In this document: positions 25,107 through 33,871 of the stretch, piece by piece
Position numbering within the stretch: position 1 is the first letter of the stretch
Layout: each line of letters begins with the position of its first letter
Assembly: GCA_023393375.1 (NCBI GenBank)
Contig: JAEWLI010000166.1
Coordinates: 1-64,000, forward strand
Source: Bacteroidota bacterium
Lineage (GTDB): Bacteria; Bacteroidota; Bacteroidia; Cytophagales; Cyclobacteriaceae
Direction of reading: 5' to 3'
DNA: 64,000 nucleotides
Program-made: the position numbers and the translations under genes
The notes under the pieces: model-generated
Seen by the model: only the letters and a program-made list of their open reading frames with translations
What the model was told of the DNA's origin: nothing
The model's database searches: none

Positions 25107-26045
25107 ATGCAGAAAAGAAGAAATATTTGGTTGTTGATCGTATTGGTTGGTTTAATTGGTATAAATATACTAGTATTTACCTGGAACAATAATACTTCCG
25201 CTACTGCCTTTGATGAAAAATTATTTTCCATACAGGATACCGCTCAAATTGAACGAATTGAAATTGTGGGAAAGGATTTTGAAAATGAGATTAAAAAAGT
25301 AGGGCAACAATGGATGGTAAATGGTCAATACAAACTCGATGAAGGTTTGAGGCGTACGTTATTGCCGGTACTAAGAGAAATAAGAGTTCGCAGAACTGTT
25401 TCTGAGAATCAAAAGGAAGAAGTTATTGATTTACTTAAGAATCATGGCACTAAGATTACTGTTTATAGTCAAAAAGGTGTGATCAATACTTTCCTGTCAG
25501 CAGGAAATAGGGAAGAAAATCTTACCTATTTTATGTTGTCCGACAACCAACAGCCATATGTGGTTCATCTTCCTGGATATGAGAGTTATGTAGCAGGATT
25601 ATTTGAAATACCGGAAAATGATTGGCGTGATCGGATTGTAATGAATATACTTTGGCAGTCTCTTAAAGAATTACATCTTGTTTATCCTAACAACCAGGAA
25701 AAAAGTTTTTCGATTAAGGCATCGGATCAATTTTTTTCTGTACCCGGAATTCAGTATTTAGATTCTGCACGGGTTTTTGATTATTTACAACAAGTGGAGT
25801 ATATCCTGACCGATAAATACATTCAGCCCGGGGAGTTTTCAGAATATGATAGCCTTGCAAAAACAAATCCAATGGCAATTCTAAAATTAGAATCAATAGG
25901 AGATGAACTTCAGTCCATTACTTTTTATCCAAGCGGAGAAAATGACCGTTATCAATTGGGTGTAACAGAAACAGGGCAGATGGTTTTGTTCGAAGTGAAA
26001 AGAATTGCGCCATATTTTGTTGAAAAATCAGATTTTGATATGTAA
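25107..26045 (+). CDS. DUF4340 membrane-anchored protein
   Basis: A 312-residue protein with an N-terminal membrane anchor (RNIWLLIVLVGLIGINILVF) and a long extracytoplasmic domain with the DUF4340 pattern: IERIEIVGKDFENEIKKVG, QWMVNG, YKLDEGLRRTLLPVLREI. DUF4340 genes often sit beside gldG-like ABC auxiliary genes. Here it starts 1 base after gldG, so it is likely a fourth component of the same complex. A direct role in gliding has not been shown to my knowledge. It ends the operon; 143 bases follow before panE. Confidence 0.85.
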   Translation: MQKRRNIWLLIVLVGLIGINILVFTWNNNTSATAFDEKLFSIQDTAQIERIEIVGKDFENEIKKVGQQWMVNGQYKLDEGLRRTLLPVLREIRVRRTVSENQKEEVIDLLKNHGTKITVYSQKGVINTFLSAGNREENLTYFMLSDNQQPYVVHLPGYESYVAGLFEIPENDWRDRIVMNILWQSLKELHLVYPNNQEKSFSIKASDQFFSVPGIQYLDSARVFDYLQQVEYILTDKYIQPGEFSEYDSLAKTNPMAILKLESIGDELQSITFYPSGENDRYQLGVTETGQMVLFEVKRIAPYFVEKSDFDM

Positions 26046-26188
26046 TCAGATTCTACATAAATCATTTATCCCCCCTCAAGCTTAAGTTTTCTCGGTACAT
26101 GTTTTCCCCAATGTGATTATTGTCACCGAATTTATATCCAATAAAAAATTTGCTTTAAATTTGGCTTTGATAATCAAAAAAAGCATAA

Positions 26189-27124
26189 ATGAAGATTGCA
26201 ATATTAGGAACAGGAGGTGTTGGCGGATATTTTGGAGCAAGATTAGCAAAGGCTGGCAATGATGTGATTTTTTTAGCCAGAGGGGAACATCTCGCTGCAA
26301 TGAGAAATAATGGGTTGAAAGTTAATAGTTTTTTAGGTGATGTATATTTAGCAACTGTAAATGCAACTGATCAAGTGGATGAAATCGGTGAGGTAGATCT
26401 CATGATTGTAAGTGTAAAAGCATGGCAGGTACCAGGGATAGCTGATGAAGTTTGTAAAATACTAGGCTCGAAAACTGTAGTTTTGCCTTTGCAAAATGGC
26501 ATCTTGGCTGCTGAAGAGTTAAGTGAAAAGATAGCCTCTGATCATATCATAGGAGGATTATGCAGGATCATAAGTAAAATTGAATCTCCAGGCGTAATCA
26601 GTCATATAGGAGTTGATCCACTTATTACTTTAGGTGAGCTGAATAATCAAATATCAGAACGGGTTGAAAAAATTGCCAGAATATTTAATGAAGCCGGTAT
26701 AAGAGCCCAGGTATCTTCTGATATATATGCTGAACTTTGGAAAAAATTCATTTCAATATGTGCGGGGGGGATATTGGCTGTAACACGATCAACTTATGGG
26801 GAGGTCCGTGAATTGTATCCGGTCAGAAAAATGATGATAGACCTGATGAAGGAGATATTTCACCTTTCAAACAAAGTGGGAATAAACATAGACGCTGGAT
26901 TTTTGGATAAAGCAGTATCGTTTATCGACAACTTTCCTTATGAAGCATCTTCTTCTTTGGCAAGAGATGTGTGGGACGGTAAACCTTCTGAAATTGAATA
27001 CCAGAATGGTACAGTAGTGCGTTTGGCAAATAAGTATGGTTTAGACGTGCCGATAAATAGTTTTGTTTACTATAGTATACTTCCTATGGAAAAAAGGGCA
27101 AGAGGAATCAGTACTTATCCATGA
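26189..27124 (+). CDS. panE: 2-dehydropantoate 2-reductase
   Basis: A 311-residue NADPH enzyme of pantothenate synthesis (ketopantoate to pantoate). The Rossmann motif is GTGGVGGYFGARLA at residues 7-20, followed by VSVKAWQVP and VLPLQNGILAAEEL. The C-terminal helical domain has AELWKKFISICAGG and the substrate region PYEASSSLARDVWDGKPSEIEYQNG. A few ketopantoate reductase-like enzymes act on other substrates, so the precise reaction is inferred. A -7-like TAAATTTG lies at 26156-26163. No other pan gene is near. Confidence 0.85.
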   Translation: MKIAILGTGGVGGYFGARLAKAGNDVIFLARGEHLAAMRNNGLKVNSFLGDVYLATVNATDQVDEIGEVDLMIVSVKAWQVPGIADEVCKILGSKTVVLPLQNGILAAEELSEKIASDHIIGGLCRIISKIESPGVISHIGVDPLITLGELNNQISERVEKIARIFNEAGIRAQVSSDIYAELWKKFISICAGGILAVTRSTYGEVRELYPVRKMMIDLMKEIFHLSNKVGINIDAGFLDKAVSFIDNFPYEASSSLARDVWDGKPSEIEYQNGTVVRLANKYGLDVPINSFVYYSILPMEKRARGISTYP

Positions 27125-27276
27125 AAATTTATATACTACTGTTTACGGATCAAATAATTTTATATGATTGTAATAAAAAAGATCCAAATTCGATTATACA
27201 TTAAACAGGATGCTTAATTTTGTTTGAAATAGAAATTTCATAAAAAAGAGGAGAAAAATATTAAAATTATAAAACA

Positions 27277-28200
27277 ATGGAAAATACTAAAGAACCTTAT
27301 TCAAATCCAGATTCTAAAAATCAGAATAAATACCGGCTGCTTATAGGAGGATTAGTCCTATTGGTAATTGGATTGGCAGTTGCCCTTTACGTGATATACA
27401 AGCAAGATAAAACACATGATTTTGTTAAAGCTGAGCTTGATCAAACCTACATTGAAATGCAGGGTATAAGAAATGAACTGGACAGCAAGATTACCGAAAT
27501 TGAGAAACTCGGAGGGGATGTGGAACAGCTTCGTCGTGTTCGTGAGGAAATGGACACCGAAATGGGAGAATTAAAAAAGCAGAATAATATCGCATGGTCT
27601 AACTATAAAAAGATTCAGGATAGGGTAGAAGGTTACCGGGAATTGCTTGTACTCAAAGATCAGGAAATCGCACAATTAAAATCCGTTAATGAGGTATTGT
27701 TATCTGAAAATATTACCCTTAAAGATGAAAAAATACTGCTAAGCGACTCTATTAGCACTATTGCTAAGGTGGCTAGTCGACTAGAGGAAAAAGTGGGTAT
27801 TGCTTCTCAATTAAAAGCAGAGAATATAAAAGTTTTTGCTTTAAATAAAAGAGGTAGAGAAAGGGAAGGTGATTTCAGAGCCCGCCAGATTGATCAATTA
27901 AAGATTGATTTTAACATTGCGCAAAATAATGTTGCCCCCATCGCAGGTAAAGATATTTTGATTCGAATACTTGAACCAGAAGGAAATGTGTTGTTCGATG
28001 TTGCCAAAGGGTCAGGTACATTTATGTACCAGGGTAGAGAAGAGTTTTTTACGGCGAAGCAAAATATCATTTTCGATAATTCCCGTCAGCAACTTTCCTT
28101 TATTTATGAAAAAGGCAGTGAATTTGTTGAAGGTAGACATACTGTTGAAATTTATACAGATGGATATATAATGGGATCTGAAGAATTTTTAGTTAAATAA
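27277..28200 (+). CDS. membrane-anchored coiled-coil protein
   Basis: A 307-residue protein: a polar N terminus, one transmembrane helix at 21-41 (LLIGGLVLLVIGLAVALYVIY), a long coiled coil at about 45-190 rich in Glu, Lys and Leu heptads, and a C-terminal beta-rich domain (GKDILIRILEPEGNVLFDVAKG, then YTDGYIMGSEEFLVK). The topology is probably N-in with the coil and C-domain in the periplasm. Similar proteins occur in Cytophagales with no assigned role; a wall or division scaffold is possible. It lies 110 bases upstream of rpsF, which has its own promoter. Confidence 0.7.
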   Translation: MENTKEPYSNPDSKNQNKYRLLIGGLVLLVIGLAVALYVIYKQDKTHDFVKAELDQTYIEMQGIRNELDSKITEIEKLGGDVEQLRRVREEMDTEMGELKKQNNIAWSNYKKIQDRVEGYRELLVLKDQEIAQLKSVNEVLLSENITLKDEKILLSDSISTIAKVASRLEEKVGIASQLKAENIKVFALNKRGREREGDFRARQIDQLKIDFNIAQNNVAPIAGKDILIRILEPEGNVLFDVAKGSGTFMYQGREEFFTAKQNIIFDNSRQQLSFIYEKGSEFVEGRHTVEIYTDGYIMGSEEFLVK

Positions 28201-28242
28201 CAGATCTGATAAAAGCACAATCGAATTATTTCAAATAACGAA

Positions 28243-28274
28243 TTTGGTTTATTTGGGTAAATCTCATAGCTTTG
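28243..28274 (+). promoter_or_regulatory. promoter of rpsF-rpsR-rplI
   Basis: TTTG (28243-28246) and TAGCTTTG (28267-28274) are 20 bases apart and match the Bacteroidota -33 and -7 boxes exactly. Transcription would start near 28281, 30 bases before the rpsF ATG. rpsT (38449-38480, minus) has the same two boxes with the same 20-base spacer. Confidence 0.65.
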
Positions 28275-28310
28275 CAGCCCTATATAAAATCTAAAAATTT
28301 ATTAAAAATA

Positions 28311-28682
28311 ATGGCATTAAATAATTACGAAACAGTATTCATTTTAACTCCCGTTTTGTCTGATAGTCAGATGAAGGATGCTGTTGACAAGTTTAGAAAT
28401 GTGCTGAAAGATCATGGTGCAGAAATTGTTCATGAAGAAAATTGGGGCCTAAAAAAATTGGCTTATCCCATTCAACACAAATCTACAGGGTTCTATACTT
28501 TAATTGAGTTTGACGCTGAGCCTGGCATTGTCGCAACACTGGAAACTGAATATCGCAGGGATGAAAAAGTTATGCGCTTTATCACTGTTGCTTTAGATAA
28601 GCATGCAGTAGAATACAATGCAAAAAGAAGAAGAGGTGATTTTAACAAGCAAAGCGAAGTTAAGGAGGAACAAGCATCATGA
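28311..28682 (+). CDS. rpsF: 30S ribosomal protein S6
   Basis: A 123-residue small-subunit protein binding the central domain of 16S rRNA together with S18. It starts NNYETVFILTPVLSD and has the expected ENWGLKKLAYPIQHKSTGFYTLIEF core and RRDEKVMRFITV, with a short charged tail. ATG 28311 is chosen because the family N terminus begins there; a TTG at 28272 is inside the -7 box. Its stop overlaps the rpsR start (ATGA). Confidence 0.97.
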   Translation: MALNNYETVFILTPVLSDSQMKDAVDKFRNVLKDHGAEIVHEENWGLKKLAYPIQHKSTGFYTLIEFDAEPGIVATLETEYRRDEKVMRFITVALDKHAVEYNAKRRRGDFNKQSEVKEEQAS

Positions 28683-28930
28683 CATTAATGAACGAGCCTA
28701 TTAATAGGGGCGAAATCAGGAAAAAATATTGCCGGTTTAAAAAGCACGGCATTAAGTATATCGACTACAAGGATCCCAACTTCCTATTGAAGTTTGTCAA
28801 TGAACAGGGAAAAATTCTGCCCCGGAGAATTACCGGAACAAGCATTAAATTTCAAAAGAAAGTTTCTCAGGCGGTAAAAAGAGCCAGACATCTGGCATTA
28901 TTACCATATGTTACTGACTCACTTAAATAA
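28679..28930 (+). CDS. rpsR: 30S ribosomal protein S18
   Basis: An 83-residue protein with the S18 core KYCRFKKHGIKYIDYKDPNFL and ILPRRITGTSIKFQKKVSQAVKRARHLALLPY. It overlaps rpsF by 4 bases and precedes rplI by 13, the standard rpsF-rpsR-rplI order. A cysteine is kept in the YCRF motif, but the second to fourth zinc-type cysteines are absent, so this is the C-minus form. The start is fixed by the ATGA overlap; a second ATG lies three codons in. Confidence 0.97.
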   Translation: MTLMNEPINRGEIRKKYCRFKKHGIKYIDYKDPNFLLKFVNEQGKILPRRITGTSIKFQKKVSQAVKRARHLALLPYVTDSLK

Positions 28931-28943
28931 ACACTGACAGACT

Positions 28944-29387
28944 ATGGAAATAATATTGAAAAAGGATGTCGAAGGCCTTGGTTATAAGAACGATACAGTT
29001 AAAGTAAAATCAGGGTATGGTAGGAATTACCTGATCCCTCAGGGTTTGGCTATGGTAGCCAGCACTTCGAATAGAAAAAGAATCGACGAGGAAATCAAAC
29101 AAGCTGCTCATAAAGCATCCAAAATCAAACAGGATGCTGAAGCAATAGCTGCTTCTATTGGCGATATGGTGCTGACAATACCAGCGAAAGCGGGTGAAAG
29201 TGGAAAGATCTTTGGTGCAATTACTACATTACAAATTGCCGATGCGCTTAAAAACAAGGGTTTTGAAGTGGACAGAAAGAAAATCTCATTCCGCTCAGAA
29301 GTTAAAAATGTAGGTGAACATTTCGCTGTGATTGATCTACACAAAGAAGTTAAGAAAGAGATAGCTATCAATGTAGTAGCTGAATAA
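28944..29387 (+). CDS. rplI: 50S ribosomal protein L9
   Basis: A 147-residue large-subunit protein. The N-terminal domain (EIILKKDVEGLGYKNDTVKVKSGYGRNYLIPQGLA) and the C-terminal domain (AGESGKIFGAITTLQIADAL, with HFAVIDLHKEV) are joined by a long charged helix. It ends the ribosomal operon; a perfect terminator begins 23 bases after its stop. Confidence 0.97.
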   Translation: MEIILKKDVEGLGYKNDTVKVKSGYGRNYLIPQGLAMVASTSNRKRIDEEIKQAAHKASKIKQDAEAIAASIGDMVLTIPAKAGESGKIFGAITTLQIADALKNKGFEVDRKKISFRSEVKNVGEHFAVIDLHKEVKKEIAINVVAE

Positions 29388-29410
29388 TATTTAATAAACA
29401 TACTAAAGAA

Positions 29411-29441
29411 AAAAAAGCATTCCTCATGGAATGCTTTTTTT
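29411..29441 (+). terminator. rho-independent terminator after rplI
   Basis: AAAAAAGCATTCC (29411-29423) pairs perfectly with GGAATGCTTTTTT (29428-29440) around a 4-base loop, with a 7-T tail. Strong, and because of the A run it could also work on the other strand. Confidence 0.9.
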
Positions 29442-29659
29442 ATGCCCTCATATTATTTGTTGTATTACTCTTTAAATTCTTTATAATTTTCTAAACCGAA
29501 CCCGAACGAAATATAGGGATAAAAAAATTAACCAAACGAAGAAATAATAGGAAAAAACATACATGCTTGATTTTTAAGTTTTGCCAGCTTAAGATAGTAA
29601 ACTATTACTATTTCTTTAAATTTGTTGTTTGACAGACATTTCCTTGAATATTTTCATTT

Positions 29660-31312
29660 ATGCTGACACATTTAAGCATTAAAAATTACGCACTTATCCA
29701 AAATCTGGAGATGAATCCCTCATCGGGATTAAACATCATCACTGGCGAAACAGGTGCCGGTAAATCAATTATGATTGGTGCCGTAGGTTTGTTATTAGGT
29801 AATCGGGCAGACGTCAAGTCACTTTATGATGAGCATGTAAAATGCATCATCGAAGGCACTTTTAATATTGAGGCGTATCATCTTCATCCTCTTTTTTTAA
29901 GCCAAGACCTTGATTATCAGGATCATACAATTATTAGACGTGAAATTAGCCCAGCTGGCAAGTCCAGGGCATTTGTAAACGACACACCGGTTACACTGGA
30001 TACCTTAAAAGAACTTGGCAGGTATTTAATGGATGTGCATTCCCAACATGACACACTTCTTTTGGCATCAAACGATTATCAACTATCGGTAATTGATGCC
30101 TATGCAGGTAATCAGATAATTTTCAGTCAATATCAGACAGCTTATCAAACATTTAAAAAAGCAGAAAAAGCTTATCAAAGCTTACAAAGTGAAGCCGATG
30201 AAATTAATAAAGAAGCGGGATATCATCAATTTTTACTAGATGAGTTAACTAAAGCCTCTTTTGCTGATGGTGAGCAGGAATTACTCGAAGAGGAATTGAG
30301 TGTTCTTGAGCACAGCGAGGAGATTAAGCAACGATTAAATCAGGCCCTTGGGTTATTGAATCATAGTGAATTGTCTGTAAGCAATGGCCTATACGAAGTA
30401 AGTGCCAACATAGCTCAATTAAAAGGATTTTCTGAAAAATTTCGGTCTCTCGGCGAAAGGGTTGAAAGTTGTCTGATAGAACTTAAGGATATCATCAGCG
30501 AAATCGAAAAAGAAGAAGCTGTCGTAGAATATGATCCTGGGAAAATTGACCTTACCAAAGAAAGACTCAATCTGATCTACCATTTACAGCAAAAACATAA
30601 AGTGACTTCTCTAAAGGAATTACTTGAGATACAAACAGATTTGGAGGGAAAAGTTAGTCGGTCATTAAATCTGGATGAAGAACTTCAATTGTTGAAACAA
30701 AAAAGAGATCAGCATTGGGAGGACCTGTTAGTGAAGGCCAATCATCTGAGTCGTTCACGTACAGATGCCTTTGAGAAATTTTGCAATACCATAGAAGACC
30801 TGTTAAAGGATTTGGGAATAACCAATGCTACACTCAAGATAGATTTACAAGCAATTTCACCTTCATCCAATGGAATAGATAATATCAGAATGCTATTTAG
30901 TGCTAACAAAGGCATTACCCCACAGGATTTAAAAAATGTCGCTTCAGGAGGGGAATTTTCCAGGTTGATGTTTTGTGTTAAATATGTTTTGGCCGATAAA
31001 ACAGCTTTGCCTACAATCGTTTTTGATGAAGTTGATTCGGGAATCTCGGGAGAAATTGCCTCTAAAATGGTGAAAATGATGGAACAAATGGCAAAGAAAC
31101 ATCAGGCATTGGTGATCACTCACCTTCCCCAGATAGCATCAAAAGGCAAAAATCATTATTTTGTGTATAAGGATGACACTACCGGGAAAACTGTAAGTAA
31201 GATCAAACTTCTTACAGATGAAGAAAGGATGATGGAAATTGCAAAAATGTTGAGTGGAGAGACTCCGTCACAAGCAGCTCTGGAAAACGCTAGGGAGCTC
31301 CTAAGGGAATAA
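29660..31312 (+). CDS. recN: DNA repair protein RecN
   Basis: A 550-residue SMC-like ATPase for double-strand break repair. Walker A ITGETGAGKS lies at about 28-36, followed by GLLLGNRAD. A coiled-coil middle (about 150-370) separates the two halves. The C-terminal half has the signature VASGGEFSRLMFCVKYVL, Walker B PTIVFDEVDSGISG and VITHLPQIAS. Length and order are normal. A -7-like TAAATTTG lies at 29617-29624. The gene runs alone, ending just before the broken barrel gene on the other strand. Confidence 0.96.
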   Translation: MLTHLSIKNYALIQNLEMNPSSGLNIITGETGAGKSIMIGAVGLLLGNRADVKSLYDEHVKCIIEGTFNIEAYHLHPLFLSQDLDYQDHTIIRREISPAGKSRAFVNDTPVTLDTLKELGRYLMDVHSQHDTLLLASNDYQLSVIDAYAGNQIIFSQYQTAYQTFKKAEKAYQSLQSEADEINKEAGYHQFLLDELTKASFADGEQELLEEELSVLEHSEEIKQRLNQALGLLNHSELSVSNGLYEVSANIAQLKGFSEKFRSLGERVESCLIELKDIISEIEKEEAVVEYDPGKIDLTKERLNLIYHLQQKHKVTSLKELLEIQTDLEGKVSRSLNLDEELQLLKQKRDQHWEDLLVKANHLSRSRTDAFEKFCNTIEDLLKDLGITNATLKIDLQAISPSSNGIDNIRMLFSANKGITPQDLKNVASGGEFSRLMFCVKYVLADKTALPTIVFDEVDSGISGEIASKMVKMMEQMAKKHQALVITHLPQIASKGKNHYFVYKDDTTGKTVSKIKLLTDEERMMEIAKMLSGETPSQAALENARELLRE

Positions 31313-31325
31313 AATGTGGATCATG

Positions 31326-31843
31326 TTAATATCTAAAACCTAATTTAATGGGAATAAGTAAGGATTGTTGTGTCATTAGAAATCCTGATTTTATAAATAT
31401 ACTTACCTTTCTGGATAATCTATAATTTAATCCTAAGCCGAATTCACCCATAGCAGTTCCTGTACCCTTTTCATATTGATTCCAAATATGGGTATATCCG
31501 ATTTTCAGGTTTATCAAGGGTGTCAATTTGGTATTTAATGGCAAATATTCAATGTCTGAAAATATAGACAACCCATTTATCCCTTCAAAATTTAAATATC
31601 CCAATCCGATCCCAACAAATATTTTCTTGTAGCTTATACCATTTACAATATTATATCAAAGCCATTTTTCCCAGATAAGTGATACCCTTTCCAATTAGGT
31701 CCTGGATCAATATCTATTGTATGATTTCGAAATGTTAAATGCCCAATCTCTGCCTTTACTGAATAGTTAATCCGGCTTTGTGCTTTCACACCAATCCCAA
31801 TCATTGTAAAAATCACTACAAAAATGATTACAATTCTGTTCAT
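31326..31843 (-). pseudogene. frameshifted small outer-membrane beta-barrel gene
   Basis: Two minus-strand frames join into one protein. The first (31843 to 31643) has ATG, a signal peptide (IVIIFVVIFTMIGIGVKAQS) and a strand region ending HLSGKNGFDII, then a stop. The second, in another frame, is open from before that stop (VNGISYKKIFVGIGLGY) through barrel strands such as LINLKIGYTHIWNQYEKG, to a C-terminal GFRY. The span is 518 bases, not a multiple of three. The shift lies in the AT-rich run GATATAATATTG near 31645-31655; removing one TA would join the frames. It is either a recent loss, a phase-variable site or a sequencing error. Total about 172 residues; family not identified. Confidence 0.6.
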
Positions 31844-31866
31844 GGTTTATTTTCCCCGTTCTAGAC

Positions 31867-31894
31867 AAAAAAAGGAGCCACAGCTCCCTTTTTA
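31867..31894 (-). terminator. terminator of rny
   Basis: On the minus strand GGGAGC pairs with GCTCC plus flanking A-T pairs around the loop TGTG, followed by seven T's. It starts about 20 bases after the rny stop. One mismatch in the lower stem. Confidence 0.75.
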
Positions 31895-31914
31895 TATAAT
31901 ATCTATCTCAATAT

Positions 31915-33480
31915 TTATTTAGCAAAACTAACCGCTCTCATCTCACGAATTACGGTGATTTTGATCTGTCCAGGATATTGCATATCTTTTTCGATCTTTT
32001 GAGAAATATCAAATGACAATTGCCCAGCTTTTTCATCACTTACAGAATCAGCATCTACAATTACCCTCAACTCTCGACCAGCTTGAATAGCAAAACATTT
32101 GTTTACACCCTCAAAATTTAAGGCTAAGTCTTCCAGCTCTTTTAATCTTTTGATATAAGATTCCATCACTTCGCGTCTTGCACCTGGCCTCGAACCAGAT
32201 ATAGCATCACAAGCCTGAACTATAGGAGAAATTAGCGATGTCATTTCTATCTCATCATGATGGGCACCAATGGCGTTGCACACTTCCTGATTCTCGTTAT
32301 ATTTTTCTGCCAGTTCTTTTCCTAATATAGCATGAGGTAGTTCCGGTTCTTCGTGCCATACTTTGCCTATATCATGCAACAATCCTGCTCTTTTCGCCAG
32401 CTTAGAATTTATACCCAATTCTGCAGCCATAGTTGCACATAGTTTTGCTACTTCTTTGGAGTGCTGTAAAAGGTTCTGGCCGTATGAAGAGCGGAACCGC
32501 ATTCTACCAATCAACCTGATCAATTCCGGATGAACACCGTGAATCCCCAAATCGATAACAGTTCTTTCTCCAATTTCCACGATTTCATCCTCAATGTTTT
32601 TAGTGGTTTTAGACACGATTTCTTCAATTCTGGCAGGGTGTATACGGCCGTCAGACACCAGCCTGTGTAACGACAAACGGGCAATCTCACGCCTTACAGG
32701 ATCAAATCCGGAAATGATGATCGCTTCTGGTGTATCATCAACAATGATTTCTACTCCGGTAGCAGCTTCTAAAGCACGGATATTTCTACCTTCCCGACCA
32801 ATTATTTTACCCTTGATATCATCACTTTCAATATTGAAAACAGAGACACAATTTTCAATGGCATGTTCTGTGGCCGTTCTTTGAATCGTTTGAATTACTA
32901 CTTTTTTGGCTTCTTTCGTAGCTGAAAGTTTCGCTTCATCTAAAATTTCCTTGATATGAGAGGAAGCTTTTGCTAATGCTTCATCCCTTAAAGTTTCCAT
33001 TAACTGATTCCGTGCATCTTCAGCAGACAAGTTGGAAATTTTTTCCAACGCGCTTACTTTTTGCATCTTTATTTTTTCAAGTTCTTCCTTTCTCTTGTTT
33101 AGAATCTCCAACTGTGCATTCAAATTCTCAGTTGTACTGTCCAATTCAGCCTCTTTTCGTTTTAGTTGTTCGATTTGTTTGGCCATATTTTGTTCCCTTT
33201 GCTTCAGCTTGTTTTCATTGCTGAGGATCTGGTTCTTACGTTTATTGGCCTCTTCTTCAAACTCTGACTTCAATCGCAGAAATTTTTCCTTTGCTTCAAG
33301 GATTTTATCTTTTTTAATATTTTCAGCTGTAATTCCGGCTTCCTTAATGATTAACTCTGCTTTTGATTTGGCATCAGCTTCTTTTTTCTTCTGTGATTGA
33401 GTGAAAATACTCCTTCCTACAAATATTCCTATTCCCAACGCCACTATGGCTATCAGGAAATAATAAATTATTTCAATCAT
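31915..33480 (-). CDS. rny: ribonuclease Y
   Basis: A 521-residue membrane-bound endoribonuclease that starts mRNA decay. The order is: N-terminal anchor (IIYYFLIAIVALGIGIFVG), long coiled coil (about 25-200), KH domain with the GxxG loop IIGREGRNIRALEAATG (about 225-245), and HD domain with His369-Asp370 in LLHDIGKVWHE. The C terminus ends PGQIKITVIREMRAVSFAK, as usual. It is 100 bases downstream of zapA on the same strand and has its own terminator. Confidence 0.96.
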   Translation of the reverse strand: MIEIIYYFLIAIVALGIGIFVGRSIFTQSQKKKEADAKSKAELIIKEAGITAENIKKDKILEAKEKFLRLKSEFEEEANKRKNQILSNENKLKQREQNMAKQIEQLKRKEAELDSTTENLNAQLEILNKRKEELEKIKMQKVSALEKISNLSAEDARNQLMETLRDEALAKASSHIKEILDEAKLSATKEAKKVVIQTIQRTATEHAIENCVSVFNIESDDIKGKIIGREGRNIRALEAATGVEIIVDDTPEAIIISGFDPVRREIARLSLHRLVSDGRIHPARIEEIVSKTTKNIEDEIVEIGERTVIDLGIHGVHPELIRLIGRMRFRSSYGQNLLQHSKEVAKLCATMAAELGINSKLAKRAGLLHDIGKVWHEEPELPHAILGKELAEKYNENQEVCNAIGAHHDEIEMTSLISPIVQACDAISGSRPGARREVMESYIKRLKELEDLALNFEGVNKCFAIQAGRELRVIVDADSVSDEKAGQLSFDISQKIEKDMQYPGQIKITVIREMRAVSFAK

Positions 33481-33580
33481 TTTACATATATATTTAAACT
33501 TTTTGTGAATAAGGTAGGGGCAATACTATACTGAGAGGTAGCTTATCCTAAAAATTGAAGCTTATAAATAATAAAGAGTG

Positions 33581-33871
33581 TTAAAGGACCTTTGAGATCA
33601 ATTCATTTAATTGGTGAATTTTTTTATGGATATTTTGGTCATCAGGACCATGATTATCTTCTGTATGCATCTTTTCTATCAGGCAATCAAAAGCTACCAT
33701 GGCCAGGAGGTCCTGTTTATCATCTATCCCAAACTGGTCCCTATATGCTTTAATTCTTTGATTGATGATTTTGCCAGCTTGTCTGATCCTTTCTTCATCG
33801 TCAGCCGATACCTTCATCGGATATTCACGATCTGCTATCTTTATCTTTATAGATAATTCGCCTGGATTCAT
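33581..33871 (-). CDS. zapA: cell division protein ZapA
   Basis: A 96-residue protein with the ZapA pattern: SIKIKIADREYPMKVSADDEERIRQAGKIINQRI, then DKQDLLAMVAFDCLIEK and a helical tail. ZapA crosslinks FtsZ filaments in the Z ring. Its ATG overlaps the stop of the coiled-coil gene upstream by one base (TAATG), indicating coupled translation. Similar arrangements occur in other Bacteroidota. Confidence 0.9.
   Translation of the reverse strand: MNPGELSIKIKIADREYPMKVSADDEERIRQAGKIINQRIKAYRDQFGIDDKQDLLAMVAFDCLIEKMHTEDNHGPDDQNIHKKIHQLNELISKVL

Noticed and set aside
28201..28310. S6:S18-binding leader in the rpsF 5' region
   Set aside because: The predicted 5' UTR is only about 30 bases, and I could not find the conserved bulged stem; left uncalled.
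33481..33580. Possible 6S RNA next to zapA
   Set aside because: The gap is only 100 bases and I see no 6S-like long hairpin with an internal bubble.
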